Positions 1 to 9,261 are shown, counted from the first letter of the stretch. The stretch: 64,000 bases of DNA from Nitrospirota bacterium (GCA_003695915.1 RFGF01000018.1:19959-83958); one strand, 5' to 3'. Notes: generated by a model from the sequence alone, not told the origin. Program-made: numbers and translations.

Positions 1-252
1 CCGCAGTCGGTTCAGAATCACCGCAAGACAACCGGCTAACAATCCGCCTCCCAAGATCGTGAGCCCCACCGAAAAAAACCCTTCGAACGATCCAGAGGCA
101 TGTGTTTCATAGACTAAATCGCGAACTCCTCCTTGGATCATCAAGACAGACAATGTCGTCAGCGACCCCATCCCAAACCACCAGAAAAACGTCCGCACAA
201 ACTGCTTCTCGTCCTTTCCGAAAAGCTTCCACTCGGAGGAATGTGCGCTCAA
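1..252 (-). CDS. Partial small membrane protein, 3' end outside window
   Basis: Reading the minus strand from a TTG at 252 gives 84 uninterrupted codons to the window edge. An in-frame stop lies a few codons upstream of the TTG, so the start cannot be far away. The product has a short hydrophilic head (begins MSAHSSEWKLFGKDEK) and two hydrophobic stretches, roughly residues 20-45 and 60-82, the second rich in Gly, which suggests two membrane helices. I do not recognise the family. It lies just downstream of the FG-GAP gene on the same strand. The TTG start and weak SD keep confidence moderate. Confidence 0.45.
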   Translation of the reverse strand, partial: MSAHSSEWKLFGKDEKQFVRTFFWWFGMGSLTTLSVLMIQGGVRDLVYETHASGSFEGFFSVGLTILGGGLLAGCLAVILNRLR

Positions 253-313
253 GAGAGCGGCACTCTAGCGAAGGCGTGATGGGCTGTCAAGCAGGATCTG
301 AGACATCAAACCG

Positions 314-1477
314 TTACGAGACCGGTGCAGTTTCGCTGACTCGGGTTCTCAATCCGTGATGCAGAAAAATCGAGACACTGCTTGCTGCATTGTTGGCAAT
401 GGCCAGTCCCGGCGCCTCATGTCGATCTGCGGCCACCGACAACGAGGTAATTGCAAAAGGGCCATAGGGGGTTGCATAATGCCGAGGCGGATAGTAGAAC
501 GTTCCATCTCCCTTCCCAAACAACAAAGAAACACTCCCCGATTGAATGTTAACGATGGCAAGATCGGGAACACCATCGCCATTAAAATCTTGAGCGAGTC
601 CATCGATCGGTCCGGCATCGCCCCCGACATCTTTTTCCTCTTGAAACGTGCCATCGCCGTTTCCCAAAAAAATGCTGATGGTGTTCATCTCCCCATTGAC
701 CACTAACAGATCTAGAATCCGATCATTGTTAAAATCCGCAAAAGACACCGAGAGGGGGCGTTTGCCTGTTCGATAATCAGTAGGTTCGTTGAAAGTACCG
801 TCACCGCGCCCGAGCCAGATCGACACGGCACTGCTCATCGGTCCCCCGTTCGTGACGGCTAAATCGAGGTGACCATCTCGATTCAGATCAGCCGTCGCCA
901 CGGATGTCGGTGTATCGCCATATTCATACAAGGGACCGAATCGGAACTTTCCTGTTCCCATCCCTAAAAAAATCTGTAGCTTGTCGTTGCGCAATGCGGC
1001 GACAAAATCAGGAATTTGATCCTCGTTATAGTCTCCAACGGCAATGGACACGGGCGTTCGACGAACAGGATATCGTGCCATCAAAGAAAATGAACCGCTT
1101 CCTGTCCCCACGAACACCGCCACCTGGTTGCTGCCCGAGCATGCCACCACCACGTCCATATGGCCATCTAAATTCAGATCTTCGATCGCCAAATTCCTGG
1201 GCTCCTGACAGACAGGAATCACTTTTTGGTCTTGGAAACTTCCATCTCCATTGCCAAGCAGCAGCGACAGGGAATTGTCGCGAATGTTACTGGTAATGAG
1301 ATCGGCAAATCCGTCTTCGTTAAAGTCGCCTTGTTTGATGGAGGTCGGATTCTTGCCAACGGAATACGTTCGATAAAGGTATACTAGATCCGGCGGCACA
1401 TAGGAATCTTGATTCTGGCACCCCGTTTGGCTCAAGCCAGCCACCATGAATAGGATTAGCGACACCAGCCTGCTCAT
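314..1477 (-). CDS. FG-GAP/VCBS repeat lipoprotein
   Basis: About 387 residues. The ATG at 1477 is preferred over one 19 codons upstream because a GAGGGG SD sits just before it and it starts a clean lipoprotein signal (hydrophobic run ending LSQTGC). The rest is six to seven repeats of about 50 residues, each with a calcium-loop type motif such as DFNEDGFADL, DLNLDGHMDV, DLNRDGHLDL or DFNGDGVPDL, followed by LGNGDGSF-like turns. These are FG-GAP/VCBS repeats, which fold as beta-propeller blades in extracellular proteins. The last blade is degenerate. No enzymatic domain is visible. A surface-anchored binding or structural role is inference. Confidence 0.85.
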   Translation of the reverse strand: MSRLVSLILFMVAGLSQTGCQNQDSYVPPDLVYLYRTYSVGKNPTSIKQGDFNEDGFADLITSNIRDNSLSLLLGNGDGSFQDQKVIPVCQEPRNLAIEDLNLDGHMDVVVACSGSNQVAVFVGTGSGSFSLMARYPVRRTPVSIAVGDYNEDQIPDFVAALRNDKLQIFLGMGTGKFRFGPLYEYGDTPTSVATADLNRDGHLDLAVTNGGPMSSAVSIWLGRGDGTFNEPTDYRTGKRPLSVSFADFNNDRILDLLVVNGEMNTISIFLGNGDGTFQEEKDVGGDAGPIDGLAQDFNGDGVPDLAIVNIQSGSVSLLFGKGDGTFYYPPRHYATPYGPFAITSLSVAADRHEAPGLAIANNAASSVSIFLHHGLRTRVSETAPVS

Positions 1478-1823
1478 AAACCCCTCAATTGCGCTCGGAG
1501 AGGAAAAGGCCCTCACCGTTTTGGTCTGCATCATTGCATAACAAATGCGTAGCGCTCACGTTTGCTCGCTCTCCGTTGGCAATGCGAGCATTTTTTGAGT
1601 ATACGCCTTCCCGTTCCGCATGTAAAACGCGGAATTTGGTCATTCGCATCTGATCGCCCTTCGGTACGAAACCCACCGTCATGCCTGCATGTCAATATAG
1701 GAGAGGTCCCGCTTACGTAGAGGTCCCGCTTACGCTCTGATGATCCTCTAGAACTATTTTAGACTGGCAGATAAAGAAGGGAATATGGTATAGACCCCTT
1801 CATTAACGAGGAGGCTTATAACA
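1478..1823. other. Intergenic region between divergent genes
   Basis: This 346-bp gap separates the FG-GAP lipoprotein (minus) from a plus-strand hypothetical gene and must hold both promoters. A 65-codon minus-strand reading frame inside it shows no family features and I do not call it. The only obvious structure is a short direct repeat at 1703-1734. Confidence 0.5.
1703..1734. repeat. Two-copy 15-bp direct repeat
   Basis: GAGGTCCCGCTTACG occurs at 1703-1717 and again at 1720-1734, separated by two bases (17-bp period). It lies about 90 bp before the hypothetical gene at 1824, so it could be a duplicated regulator half-site or a replication-slippage duplication. Function unknown. Confidence 0.6.
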
Positions 1824-2204
1824 ATGGCTGCAGGAGAAAAACGAAAAATCGAATTGACGATGTACGGAGTAGCCGAAGTGCTGAAATGGTGTATCCAAAA
1901 AAACCAAGGTCGCATCCCCGGCGTGGATACCGAGGGTTTCAAAAAATTGCAAGAAGCCTTGGCTCAAAAACCCCAAGTTGGGGATTATTATACGCTAGAC
2001 AAATTCTGGAAGCAGAAGATGGTCTTCGAATTCACCCCTGAAGAAATCGAGACCATCAATCGTTGTTTATATGACATCCCAAATTTTGACGGACTCCCCC
2101 TTCCGCAAATTCGCTTTAAATTCTGGCCACCTGCAGAGGTGGGACCACCTGAGCCCACCCCAGCTCAATCGGAATCCGAAAAGAAAGAACCCATTCCCGG
2201 ATGA
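1824..2204 (+). CDS. Hypothetical protein, 126 aa
   Basis: A strong SD (GAGGAGG, about 9 bases before the ATG) and natural-looking codon use support a real gene. The product is soluble with no signal peptide. It has a charged N terminus, a middle section rich in Lys and aromatic residues (YYTLDKFWKQK), and a Pro/Glu-rich, probably disordered tail from about residue 105. I do not recognise the family and assign no function. It converges on the CAAX-protease-like gene with about 40 bp between the stops. Confidence 0.75.
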   Translation: MAAGEKRKIELTMYGVAEVLKWCIQKNQGRIPGVDTEGFKKLQEALAQKPQVGDYYTLDKFWKQKMVFEFTPEEIETINRCLYDIPNFDGLPLPQIRFKFWPPAEVGPPEPTPAQSESEKKEPIPG

Positions 2205-2246
2205 TCTTTAAAGACGGTTAGGTCTCTTCGCAGGAGCCGCAGCCAC

Positions 2247-2906
2247 CTACCACCAAATCCATTCGTTTGTCATCATCACATGGATGCCCAAGGCCCCGTT
2301 AGTCAAGGCATGGGCGAGAATACACGGCCAGAGACGTCTGGTGTAATACAGCACGACATTGTACGCAACCCCGGCCATCATGCCAGCAGCCCAGAGATGG
2401 TGCTCCAGGCCAAACAATACGACAGTGCCCATGAACGAAAATGGAGAAAATGTCCCCAACGGCACACGCTCAAATTGAGGATTGATCAGCCAGCGGAGCA
2501 AAAACGATCGCCAAAACAATTCTTCCATAATCGGGACGATCATCACAGCACCGACAAACCGAATGCCAGCCAATACCATGCCGCGTGTCTCTCCGGCTAG
2601 AAACGGGTTATACGCATTCATCTCTCCTTGAACTGCCCATGACCAATCCATTTTGACCCACAATACATAGACCCCCATGCCTACGGCGACCGTCGCAACC
2701 ACTTCCCGCCAACCTCGAATCAACGGCTCTCGCAGTTCGGTGTAGCGCTCCCACCACATCATCAAGACCGTTCCCACGGCGGCAATCTTGAGAGGATACA
2801 ACCATAACAACCATTCCCCCGCTTCGTCGGGCAGCCACCATTGGATACCATCATTCAAAGCGACAAAGCCCATGTAGAGAGCAAATGGCACAACGCGAAA
2901 CCACAT
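2247..2906 (-). CDS. CAAX/CPBP-type membrane protease, PEP-CTERM-associated subfamily
   Basis: The product has several membrane helices and the CPBP (CAAX protease and bacteriocin-processing) core: a Glu-Glu motif in VPIMEELFWRSFLLRWL, a second motif around FGLEHHLWAAGM, and a final AHALTNGALG. The WRSFLLRWLI and YNVVLYYTRRLWPC wording matches the subfamily found in exosortase/PEP-CTERM organisms (TIGR03008-like), from memory of the family. I chose the ATG at 2906 (about 219 aa, AAGGGA upstream, usual family length). ATG 2954 and GTG 3020 are longer options. A role in processing PEP-CTERM cargo is inference, but a PEP-CTERM protein gene lies at 32807. No exosortase is in the window. Confidence 0.8.
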   Translation of the reverse strand: MWFRVVPFALYMGFVALNDGIQWWLPDEAGEWLLWLYPLKIAAVGTVLMMWWERYTELREPLIRGWREVVATVAVGMGVYVLWVKMDWSWAVQGEMNAYNPFLAGETRGMVLAGIRFVGAVMIVPIMEELFWRSFLLRWLINPQFERVPLGTFSPFSFMGTVVLFGLEHHLWAAGMMAGVAYNVVLYYTRRLWPCILAHALTNGALGIHVMMTNEWIWW

Positions 2907-3115
2907 TGCGTTCGATCCCTTCCGATGACGAGCGAGCGCAGCGATCCTTTCCATTTCTCGAAACTGACACTCTTCCCATCGGAGCAAGCACGCACAGTCT
3001 AAAGGCACGCGCGATTTCACGACAGGAATGAGCGGAGGCAGCTGCTTTCTACCCGCACGGAGATCAGGCTCCGATGCCGGAACGCCCGAGGAAATGAATT
3101 AGAACGAGGGCTTCG

Positions 3116-4633
3116 TTAGCCTTGTCCTTGAAGAATGTGAACAGGGGCAAAATCGTCCGTTAACAGCACACCTGGAGGAAGCGTCAAAGGCCTATGCGTT
3201 TGAAAAAACCTGAGCGTTTCGAGGGGCAATCGCTGCTTGGCGACAAAACGCTCCAAGGTCCCCTGAAATGCATCTTGCGTCATGCTAGCGACCGATGGAC
3301 CAGCAAAAAAAATCACATTGACCGCTCCTCTGCTGGTCAGAAGCCAGGGCGGACCTTCCACGGCATAGGCCTGGACTTTGGGAAAACTTGTGCGAAGGGT
3401 GCTGTGGATGGCTTGCGCCCGCCGCTGATCCGCTTCGCCATCCGAGGAAGCTAAATTGATCGCCACGATGCCGTCCGGGGCCAAATGGGTCTTCAACAAA
3501 GCAAAAAATTCCTCGGTCGTGAGGTGAAACGGAATCAAATGTCGCGCGAACACATCAACCCAGATGATGTCATATCGCTTGGAGGTCGAGAGTAAAAAGG
3601 CCCGTGCATCTTGAACGAACACCCGATGACGTGTGCCGGGACGGTAGGCGAAAAATTCTTCGGCCGCCTGCACGACCACAGGATCCACCTCGACGACATC
3701 GAGCTCGAGCTCGGGCCAGGCTTCAGCGAGCCACTTGGCCAACGAGCCACCGCCGTTACCCAGAATTAGTCCGCGCCGAGGCGAGCCATGCAACGGTAAT
3801 GCAGCCATCATGACCTGACTATAGGGTAAAGCTAGATATGTAGGCGCCGCTTTCCACATGACGGCGTGAAACGTATTATCCAAAATCAAGAATCGAAATA
3901 ACTCGTTGTCTCGGACGCGCAGCTGTTGATAAGGAGTATCCTTTTGAAATACGGCCGGCGGCTGTACCAAGATCGGATGGAACCCCGCCCATCCCAGAAG
4001 GGCCATGACCCCTCCGGCCAAGGCCACCGCCCGCAAGCGGCTCCCAAGTGCCCACCAAGCCCACATCAGCGCCAGCCCGACTTGAACCAATCCTAACAGT
4101 GCCACGAGCGTCATGCTGCCCAACCAGGTCAGCAAATAAAACGACGTTCCCCATGTGCCAGCCAAGCTGCCGATTGTCGACACAGCAATCACTCCACCGG
4201 TATGCCGCCCGAGATGTCCCATATCTGCAATCGCCAAGCGGAGCAAAGCCGGCAAGACTCCGCTCAGCCCAAACGCTGGGACCGCTAGCAAAACACTGGC
4301 TGCCAAACATGGCCCCCACCGAGGATCGTGCAACCATCGCGCGACAGTAAACACGACGGGTTGTCCGATCCAAGCTAACAGCAAGGTCCAGGTCCCCGAG
4401 ACAAAAAGCAGTGTAGCTAGAACGGCGGATGGCGCACGGCGATCAGCGAGCCATCCGCCTGTCGCATAGCCGCTGCTCATCGCCGCCAAGATCACGCCGA
4501 TCAAGGCGCCCCACACGAACAACGAACTGCCGAACACGGGAGCCAGCAAACGGCTCCCCAGGATCTCCAAAGCCATTACGACGGCCCCGGTCGTAAAGGC
4601 AGTGCTGAAAAACCAAAAACGGGATCGAGGCAT
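3116..4633 (-). CDS. MFS-like membrane protein fused to spermidine-synthase-like domain
   Basis: About 505 residues. The N-terminal half is a set of hydrophobic helices that begins with the family hallmark ALEILGSRLLAPVFGSS. The C-terminal half is a Rossmann methyltransferase fold of spermidine-synthase type: GNGGGSLAKW binding loop, then VVEVDPVVVQAAEEFF, then QDARAFL and YDIIWVDVF. Such fusions are widespread and mostly uncharacterised; some relatives make polyamines, others lack synthase activity. The ATG at 4633 is used; an upstream TTG at 4708 would only add a non-conserved leader. The gene is divergent from murJ with about 210 bp between starts. Confidence 0.85.
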   Translation of the reverse strand: MPRSRFWFFSTAFTTGAVVMALEILGSRLLAPVFGSSLFVWGALIGVILAAMSSGYATGGWLADRRAPSAVLATLLFVSGTWTLLLAWIGQPVVFTVARWLHDPRWGPCLAASVLLAVPAFGLSGVLPALLRLAIADMGHLGRHTGGVIAVSTIGSLAGTWGTSFYLLTWLGSMTLVALLGLVQVGLALMWAWWALGSRLRAVALAGGVMALLGWAGFHPILVQPPAVFQKDTPYQQLRVRDNELFRFLILDNTFHAVMWKAAPTYLALPYSQVMMAALPLHGSPRRGLILGNGGGSLAKWLAEAWPELELDVVEVDPVVVQAAEEFFAYRPGTRHRVFVQDARAFLLSTSKRYDIIWVDVFARHLIPFHLTTEEFFALLKTHLAPDGIVAINLASSDGEADQRRAQAIHSTLRTSFPKVQAYAVEGPPWLLTSRGAVNVIFFAGPSVASMTQDAFQGTLERFVAKQRLPLETLRFFQTHRPLTLPPGVLLTDDFAPVHILQGQG

Positions 4634-4843
4634 AATGGCAGTTTTGTTATTCACCGCGACAGACGCAGAGGGATCTGTGACAAGCCCCGATGCTAAAGTA
4701 CAGACCAAACCCTGTCAATCCGCTAAACGCAGCCTGCGGCCTCGCAAAGATTGGCGTCATTGCCCTTTCATCCCACCGACCAGACACAAGATGCTCGCGC
4801 TCCGATAGATTCCTGATCACACTTTGAGTAGAATTTCTCTCGA

Positions 4844-6460
4844 ATGACTGGCTCCTCTCCCCCATTGGACTCGCCGGATTCTCCACCGTTGCCTCGAAGC
4901 ATCACCAAAGCAGCCGGGCTGATCAGTTTGTCGACATTTGCGAGCCGCATCCTGGGGTTCGCGCGCGATATGCTTCTCGCAAAACTCTTCGGCGCCGGTG
5001 CTGCCGCCGACGCATTTTATGTAGCCTACCGCATACCCAACCTGCTTCGCGAATTGCTGGCCGAAGGCTCTATATCATCGGCTTTTATTCCAGTGTTCAC
5101 GGAATATCATACCCTTCGTACCAAACAAGAAACCTGGGAACTCGCCAGCGCGGCATTTACTACCCTCTTGACGATCGCTACAGCTGTGACAATGATCGGC
5201 ATCTTCTGTGCTCCGAGCCTCGTTTGGCTCATCGCCCCGGGGTTCAGGGAAGACGAAGCCCGATTGGCCACGACCACGCTCTTAACACAGCTTATGTTCC
5301 CGTATTTACTGTTTGTCAGCCTGGCTGCCCTGGCTATGGGCATCTTGAACTCTCTAGGCGCTTTCGCCGTTCCCGCCTTAGCCCCGGTGTTTTTCAATCT
5401 CTGCATTATCACCTTCGCCGTGGGCATCGCCCCGCTCTTCGACCAGCCGATTTTCGGTGTCGCTATAGGGGTCGTCGTCGGGGGTGCAGCGCAATTTCTG
5501 ATGCAACTGCCGGCTCTGCAACGACATGGCCTGTTATTTGGCTGGCGATTCCTCCCTACGCATCCCGGCATTCGACGCATGGGACGTCTCATCGTCCCAA
5601 CACTATTGGGATTTTCGGTCACGCAAGTGAATATCACGGTAAATACGATCTTGTCTTCACATTTTCCCGGTGGGCCAACGTATTTGTTTTACGCCATGCG
5701 TCTCATCCAATTCCCCTTAGGGTTGTTCGGCGTGGCATTGGCTACCGCAACTTTGCCGACCCTTTCCGCTCATGCTGCACGGGGCGATTTGCCCGCCTTG
5801 CGCGATACACTGGAGGAGGCACTGCGCATGATCGCTTTTGTCATCGTGCCAGCCATGGTTGGATTGATCCTGCTGCGGAAACCCATCATCCATGTGATCT
5901 TCGAGCATGGAGCCTTCACTCCAGCCGACACGATTCACACTGCCTCAGCATTGTTCGCGTTTGCCATCGGGCTTTGGGCATTTGCAGGCTATCGGATCGT
6001 AGCAACGGCGTTTTATGCTCTTCAGGACACCTTCACGCCCGCCTCGGCTGCCGTGATCGGCATGATCAGCAATATCCTGCTCGCCCTAGGGCTCATGCAC
6101 GCGTTCGCCCATGCCGGCCTCGCATTAGCAACGGCCCTTGCGGCGATGGTCAATGTTGGCATTTTGGTCCTGTTGTTGGGGCGCCGCGTTGGCTCGTTTC
6201 GCTGGGCCATGTTGGGGCGCACGCTCTGGCGGATTGTTATTGCCCTCATCCCCATGGTGGTGGTATGCGTATGGATCACCGACTTGGCGGTCTGGAATCG
6301 TGCCGATCAATGGATCGCGAAAATCATCATGTTGGGCGTGGGCATTGGATTGAGCCTCACAGGGTATATCGGAATCCACGCGCTTTTCAAATCGGAAGAA
6401 CTGGAGAAAATCTGGGCCATGCTCAACTCGAAGATTCGCCTCGGTGAACGCACTCGATAA
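4844..6460 (+). CDS. murJ: Lipid II flippase MurJ
   Basis: The 538-residue polytopic protein has the MurJ/MviN signature near its start: ASRILGFARDMLLAKLFGAG, then ADAFYVAYRIPNLLRELLAEG and SSAFIPVF. About fourteen hydrophobic segments follow, as expected of the MOP flippase superfamily. MurJ moves lipid II across the inner membrane for peptidoglycan synthesis. The proline-rich N-terminal 18 residues precede the conserved core, so a slightly later start is possible, but the ATG at 4844 is the first good candidate. The dtd gene follows after 65 bp. Confidence 0.95.
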   Translation: MTGSSPPLDSPDSPPLPRSITKAAGLISLSTFASRILGFARDMLLAKLFGAGAAADAFYVAYRIPNLLRELLAEGSISSAFIPVFTEYHTLRTKQETWELASAAFTTLLTIATAVTMIGIFCAPSLVWLIAPGFREDEARLATTTLLTQLMFPYLLFVSLAALAMGILNSLGAFAVPALAPVFFNLCIITFAVGIAPLFDQPIFGVAIGVVVGGAAQFLMQLPALQRHGLLFGWRFLPTHPGIRRMGRLIVPTLLGFSVTQVNITVNTILSSHFPGGPTYLFYAMRLIQFPLGLFGVALATATLPTLSAHAARGDLPALRDTLEEALRMIAFVIVPAMVGLILLRKPIIHVIFEHGAFTPADTIHTASALFAFAIGLWAFAGYRIVATAFYALQDTFTPASAAVIGMISNILLALGLMHAFAHAGLALATALAAMVNVGILVLLLGRRVGSFRWAMLGRTLWRIVIALIPMVVVCVWITDLAVWNRADQWIAKIIMLGVGIGLSLTGYIGIHALFKSEELEKIWAMLNSKIRLGERTR

Positions 6461-6525
6461 AGTGACTTTCGATCGCCACAAGAGAAGAAGTCGTCAGGCT
6501 AGCAGCTCAATGCGTTATCCCTACT

Positions 6526-7002
6526 ATGAAAGCCGTTCTTCAGCGAGTCCGTCGAGCATCCGTGGAAGTCGATAGCAAGATCGTGGGACAGATCGAGCAG
6601 GGAATGGTCGTACTCTTGGGAATCGCCAAAGGCGATACCGCAGCCGATGTCGAATTCATGGTCCGGAAAGTTCCCGCCCTTCGCATCTTTTCCGACGAAG
6701 AAGGCAAAATGAATCGCTCTCTCCAAGAGGTGGGCGGAAGCATTTTATTGATCTCTCAGTTCACCTTGTTGGCTTCTCTAGAGCGCGGACGCCGACCGAG
6801 TTTCGAAGACGCTGCCGCTCCGGAAGATGCCGAACCCTTGTACCAGCTCACGGTCGAGCGGTTCAAAACGCAGGGGTATCGAGTGGAAACCGGCATCTTC
6901 GGCGCGTCGATGATCCTTTCGCTCGATAACGTGGGACCAGTCACGCTCCTACTGGACAGCCGCCAGAAAGAACGGGTAAAACATTATGATCAAGAGCAGT
7001 AA
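6526..7002 (+). CDS. dtd: D-aminoacyl-tRNA deacylase
   Basis: The 158-residue protein begins MKAVLQRVRRASVEVD, as Dtd proteins do. It carries the two active-site signatures, SQFTLLAS near residue 78 and NVGPVTLLLDS near residue 138. The enzyme hydrolyses D-amino acids, and achiral glycine mischarged on tRNA(Ala), off tRNA, acting as a cytosolic proofreader. It is about a dozen residues longer than the usual 145 because of a charged C-terminal tail. It sits in line with murJ upstream and a hypothetical gene downstream. Confidence 0.95.
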   Translation: MKAVLQRVRRASVEVDSKIVGQIEQGMVVLLGIAKGDTAADVEFMVRKVPALRIFSDEEGKMNRSLQEVGGSILLISQFTLLASLERGRRPSFEDAAAPEDAEPLYQLTVERFKTQGYRVETGIFGASMILSLDNVGPVTLLLDSRQKERVKHYDQEQ

Positions 7003-7072
7003 GTCTCACACCGATACTTCTTGAGAAGAGCACGGACGAAGGATCCGGTGTGGGCAAGGAGGAGTACCGTTT

Positions 7073-7639
7073 ATGGACACACACATTCCAGACCATCATC
7101 CTCTTCGACGTCTCTTTGGCACCCTCACCGAACGAAGTTTTGCCGAAGCACTTGGATGGCCGGATTTTCGTGTGACGGAGTACGTCTCAAACCTCTTGGT
7201 CGAATTTGCTCATATTGACAATCTGACCAGGATTAAAGATCAAGAAGGCCATTCTTTGGAAACCGTCGTCGAACTGTTGTATGAAGCAGAACGATGCCGT
7301 CAGACCACCGAAATCGACAAGGAACGCGATGTGCATCGGCATATCGGTGATTTCACCTTGTTCATGGCCGGATTGTTTCCGGAATATCTCAACCGCATTA
7401 AATGCTCGAGGCTCATTCACCATCAAGATTTTTTGGTGGATTATGTGAAAGCGGGCAAGCGATCCTACGGAATCGTGGCCCAATATCCGGAATCCTGCGC
7501 GAAAGAGCCAGCGGCGCTCTTCCAAACGCTTTCAACCAATTTTGAGCTTTGCGTTGCAGGCTTAGGTTTTGTCCGACGCGATTTGGATCGCATGCAAGAT
7601 CCCGGGTATCGCAGAGCAAAAAATATCCTCCTCCATTGA
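7073..7639 (+). CDS. Conserved-looking hypothetical protein, 188 aa
   Basis: The gene has a strong SD (GGAGGAG, 8 bases before ATG) and clean coding character. The product is soluble and largely helical by composition, with His- and acid-rich stretches (ERDVHRHIGDFTLFMAG and RLIHHQDFLVDYVKAG). I do not recognise the family. Its stop at 7637-7639 overlaps a possible TTG start of the downstream asparaginase-like gene, which suggests co-transcription. No signal peptide or membrane segment is evident. Confidence 0.75.
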   Translation: MDTHIPDHHPLRRLFGTLTERSFAEALGWPDFRVTEYVSNLLVEFAHIDNLTRIKDQEGHSLETVVELLYEAERCRQTTEIDKERDVHRHIGDFTLFMAGLFPEYLNRIKCSRLIHHQDFLVDYVKAGKRSYGIVAQYPESCAKEPAALFQTLSTNFELCVAGLGFVRRDLDRMQDPGYRRAKNILLH

Positions 7640-7668
7640 CCCGCGTCTCTCGCCACTCCGAAACCGGG

Positions 7669-8628
7669 ATGGTCCTCATCCATGGAGGAGCGGGCTCCAC
7701 CCAACCCACGAAGGCTCAGCTGACCTGTCTGTCCGAAGGCTTAACGCTCGGAATCGAGCAGGTTCAATGCGGACGTTCGGCATTGGATGCCGTGGAAGCA
7801 ATGATCCGTTACCTGGAAGAGTCCGGATTGTTCAACGCCGGACGAGGGGCTCGCAAGCAGTTAGACGGCGTACAGCGCATGGATGCCGCTCTCATGGAAG
7901 GCGAACGGTTGCGAGCGGGCGGCGTTGCGTGCGTCGAGCGCCTGCAGTGTCCCATTTCAGCTGCGCGTTTAGTGATGGAACACACCCCTCATGTCCTGCT
8001 GGCAGGATCACATGTCAAACGATTCGTCCGAACCATCAGAGCTCAACTAGCTGGACGGCTTGAATCTCCTCGCTCAAGCCCTCATACCAGTCGTTCTTCC
8101 TGCCCTCGGGCAATCGTGCCGTCTTCACGAATGCGCGCGGATTCCGAGATCTGCGAGACTGTTGGAGCGGTCGCTTGCGATCTGGAGGGCAATACAGCCG
8201 CTGGAGCCTCGACAGGCGGAATACCCTTCATGCTTCCGGGAAGAGTGGGGGACTCCCCTATTATTGGGGCCGGTGTTTATGCTGATAATACAGCAGGAGC
8301 CGTTTCCATGACGGGAGCCGGAGAAAAGATTTTGCGCCTCGGGATGGCCAAAACCATTGCACTGCTCCTGAAGCTTGGAAAAAGTCCGGGCATCGCAGCC
8401 AGGATCGCACTCCGCGAGCTCCTTATTCGCCTGAAGGGCGAAGCTGGTTGCTTGATACTGACTCCGGAAGGCCGCTTTGCCATTTATCACACAACGCCAT
8501 GGATGAGCGCTGGATATTGGAACGGACGAGGATCCCCGATCGTTCGAAGACAATGGAAGCGTGTGACACCAAGGAACACGCTTTCACTTTCATACATAAA
8601 TGGCCCTACACCAGATCATCATCCCTGA
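7669..8628 (+). CDS. Isoaspartyl peptidase / plant-type L-asparaginase (Ntn hydrolase)
   Basis: Family motifs are in order: MVLIHGGAG at the start, LFNAGRGARKQLDG and RMDAALMEG near residues 54-76, the presumed autoprocessing site before Thr164 in ETVGAVACD, then AAGASTGGI and PIIGAGVYADN. Thr164 would become the N-terminal nucleophile after self-cleavage. The family cleaves isoaspartyl dipeptides and asparagine. Oddities: Glu replaces the usual Gly just before the nucleophile, and the pre-cleavage linker (about residues 132-162) is rich in Ser, Pro and Arg. The ATG at 7669 gives the canonical N terminus; a TTG at 7636 overlapping the upstream stop is possible. It converges on bcp. Confidence 0.8.
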   Translation: MVLIHGGAGSTQPTKAQLTCLSEGLTLGIEQVQCGRSALDAVEAMIRYLEESGLFNAGRGARKQLDGVQRMDAALMEGERLRAGGVACVERLQCPISAARLVMEHTPHVLLAGSHVKRFVRTIRAQLAGRLESPRSSPHTSRSSCPRAIVPSSRMRADSEICETVGAVACDLEGNTAAGASTGGIPFMLPGRVGDSPIIGAGVYADNTAGAVSMTGAGEKILRLGMAKTIALLLKLGKSPGIAARIALRELLIRLKGEAGCLILTPEGRFAIYHTTPWMSAGYWNGRGSPIVRRQWKRVTPRNTLSLSYINGPTPDHHP

Positions 8629-8685
8629 TCGTCGAGCCTTCCTGCCAAAACTTGCCAATTACGCTCACTCGGAGCCGCTCATCTT

Positions 8686-9261
8686 TCAGGCGAGTCCCTG
8701 TAAGGCCTGAAGCACTTCGCCTACATGCGATTCGACCTTCACTTTTGGGAAGATCTTGGCAATATGGCCTTTTGTATCGATGATAAATGTCGTACGCTCG
8801 ATGCCCATAAACTTCCGCCCATACAGCGACCGCTCCTTCCAGACCCCGTAGGCCTGTACGACGCGCTTGTCTGTATCGCTGAGCAACGGGAACGGGAGAT
8901 TGTATTTTTTAGAAAATTTTTCATGCGATTCCACTGAATCAGCACTGACTCCTAGGAGCACAGCATTTGCCGCTTGAATGTGCTGGAAGGCATCGCGAAA
9001 CACACAGGCTTCCTTTGTGCACCCAGGCGTATCGTCTTTCGGGTAAAAATACAGTACGACATTTTTGCCCTTTAATTGCGACAAGCGCACTGTCTGGCCA
9101 TGGGTACCGGGTAGGGCAAACGCCGGAGCCCGTTGTCCAACTTTTAACTGCCGGCCGTGGGGGCTTCGGCTAGAACCCTTCGGCATACCTTTCGCCTGGA
9201 GGTTTGACAATTGATTGGCTCGCTTGGCGCCGCTGCTAGCAGATGATCGGGAAGATTTCAT
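8686..9261 (-). CDS. bcp: Peroxiredoxin, Bcp/PrxQ type
   Basis: The 191-residue protein has a thioredoxin-fold peroxiredoxin core with DTPGCTKEACVFRD, which holds the peroxidatic Cys and, five residues on, the resolving Cys of Bcp enzymes. It also has YFYPKDDTPG upstream and a C-terminal TTFIIDTKGHIAKIF strand. It would reduce H2O2 and organic peroxides using thioredoxin. About 40 N-terminal residues are an extra Ser/Lys/Arg-rich extension not usual in Bcp. The start is well fixed by GGAGG nine bases before the ATG. It is transcribed divergently from the pdxB-like gene. Confidence 0.93.
   Translation of the reverse strand: MKSSRSSASSGAKRANQLSNLQAKGMPKGSSRSPHGRQLKVGQRAPAFALPGTHGQTVRLSQLKGKNVVLYFYPKDDTPGCTKEACVFRDAFQHIQAANAVLLGVSADSVESHEKFSKKYNLPFPLLSDTDKRVVQAYGVWKERSLYGRKFMGIERTTFIIDTKGHIAKIFPKVKVESHVGEVLQALQGLA

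Noticed and set aside
1485..1682. Minus-strand 65-codon ORF upstream of the FG-GAP gene
   Set aside because: No SD, no recognisable feature, overlapping the alternative leader of the lipoprotein gene.
5224..6447. Long plus-strand ORF of 407 codons in a second frame
   Set aside because: It lies entirely inside murJ in another frame; the MurJ frame has the conserved motifs and this one is rich in Arg, His and Cys as shadow frames are.
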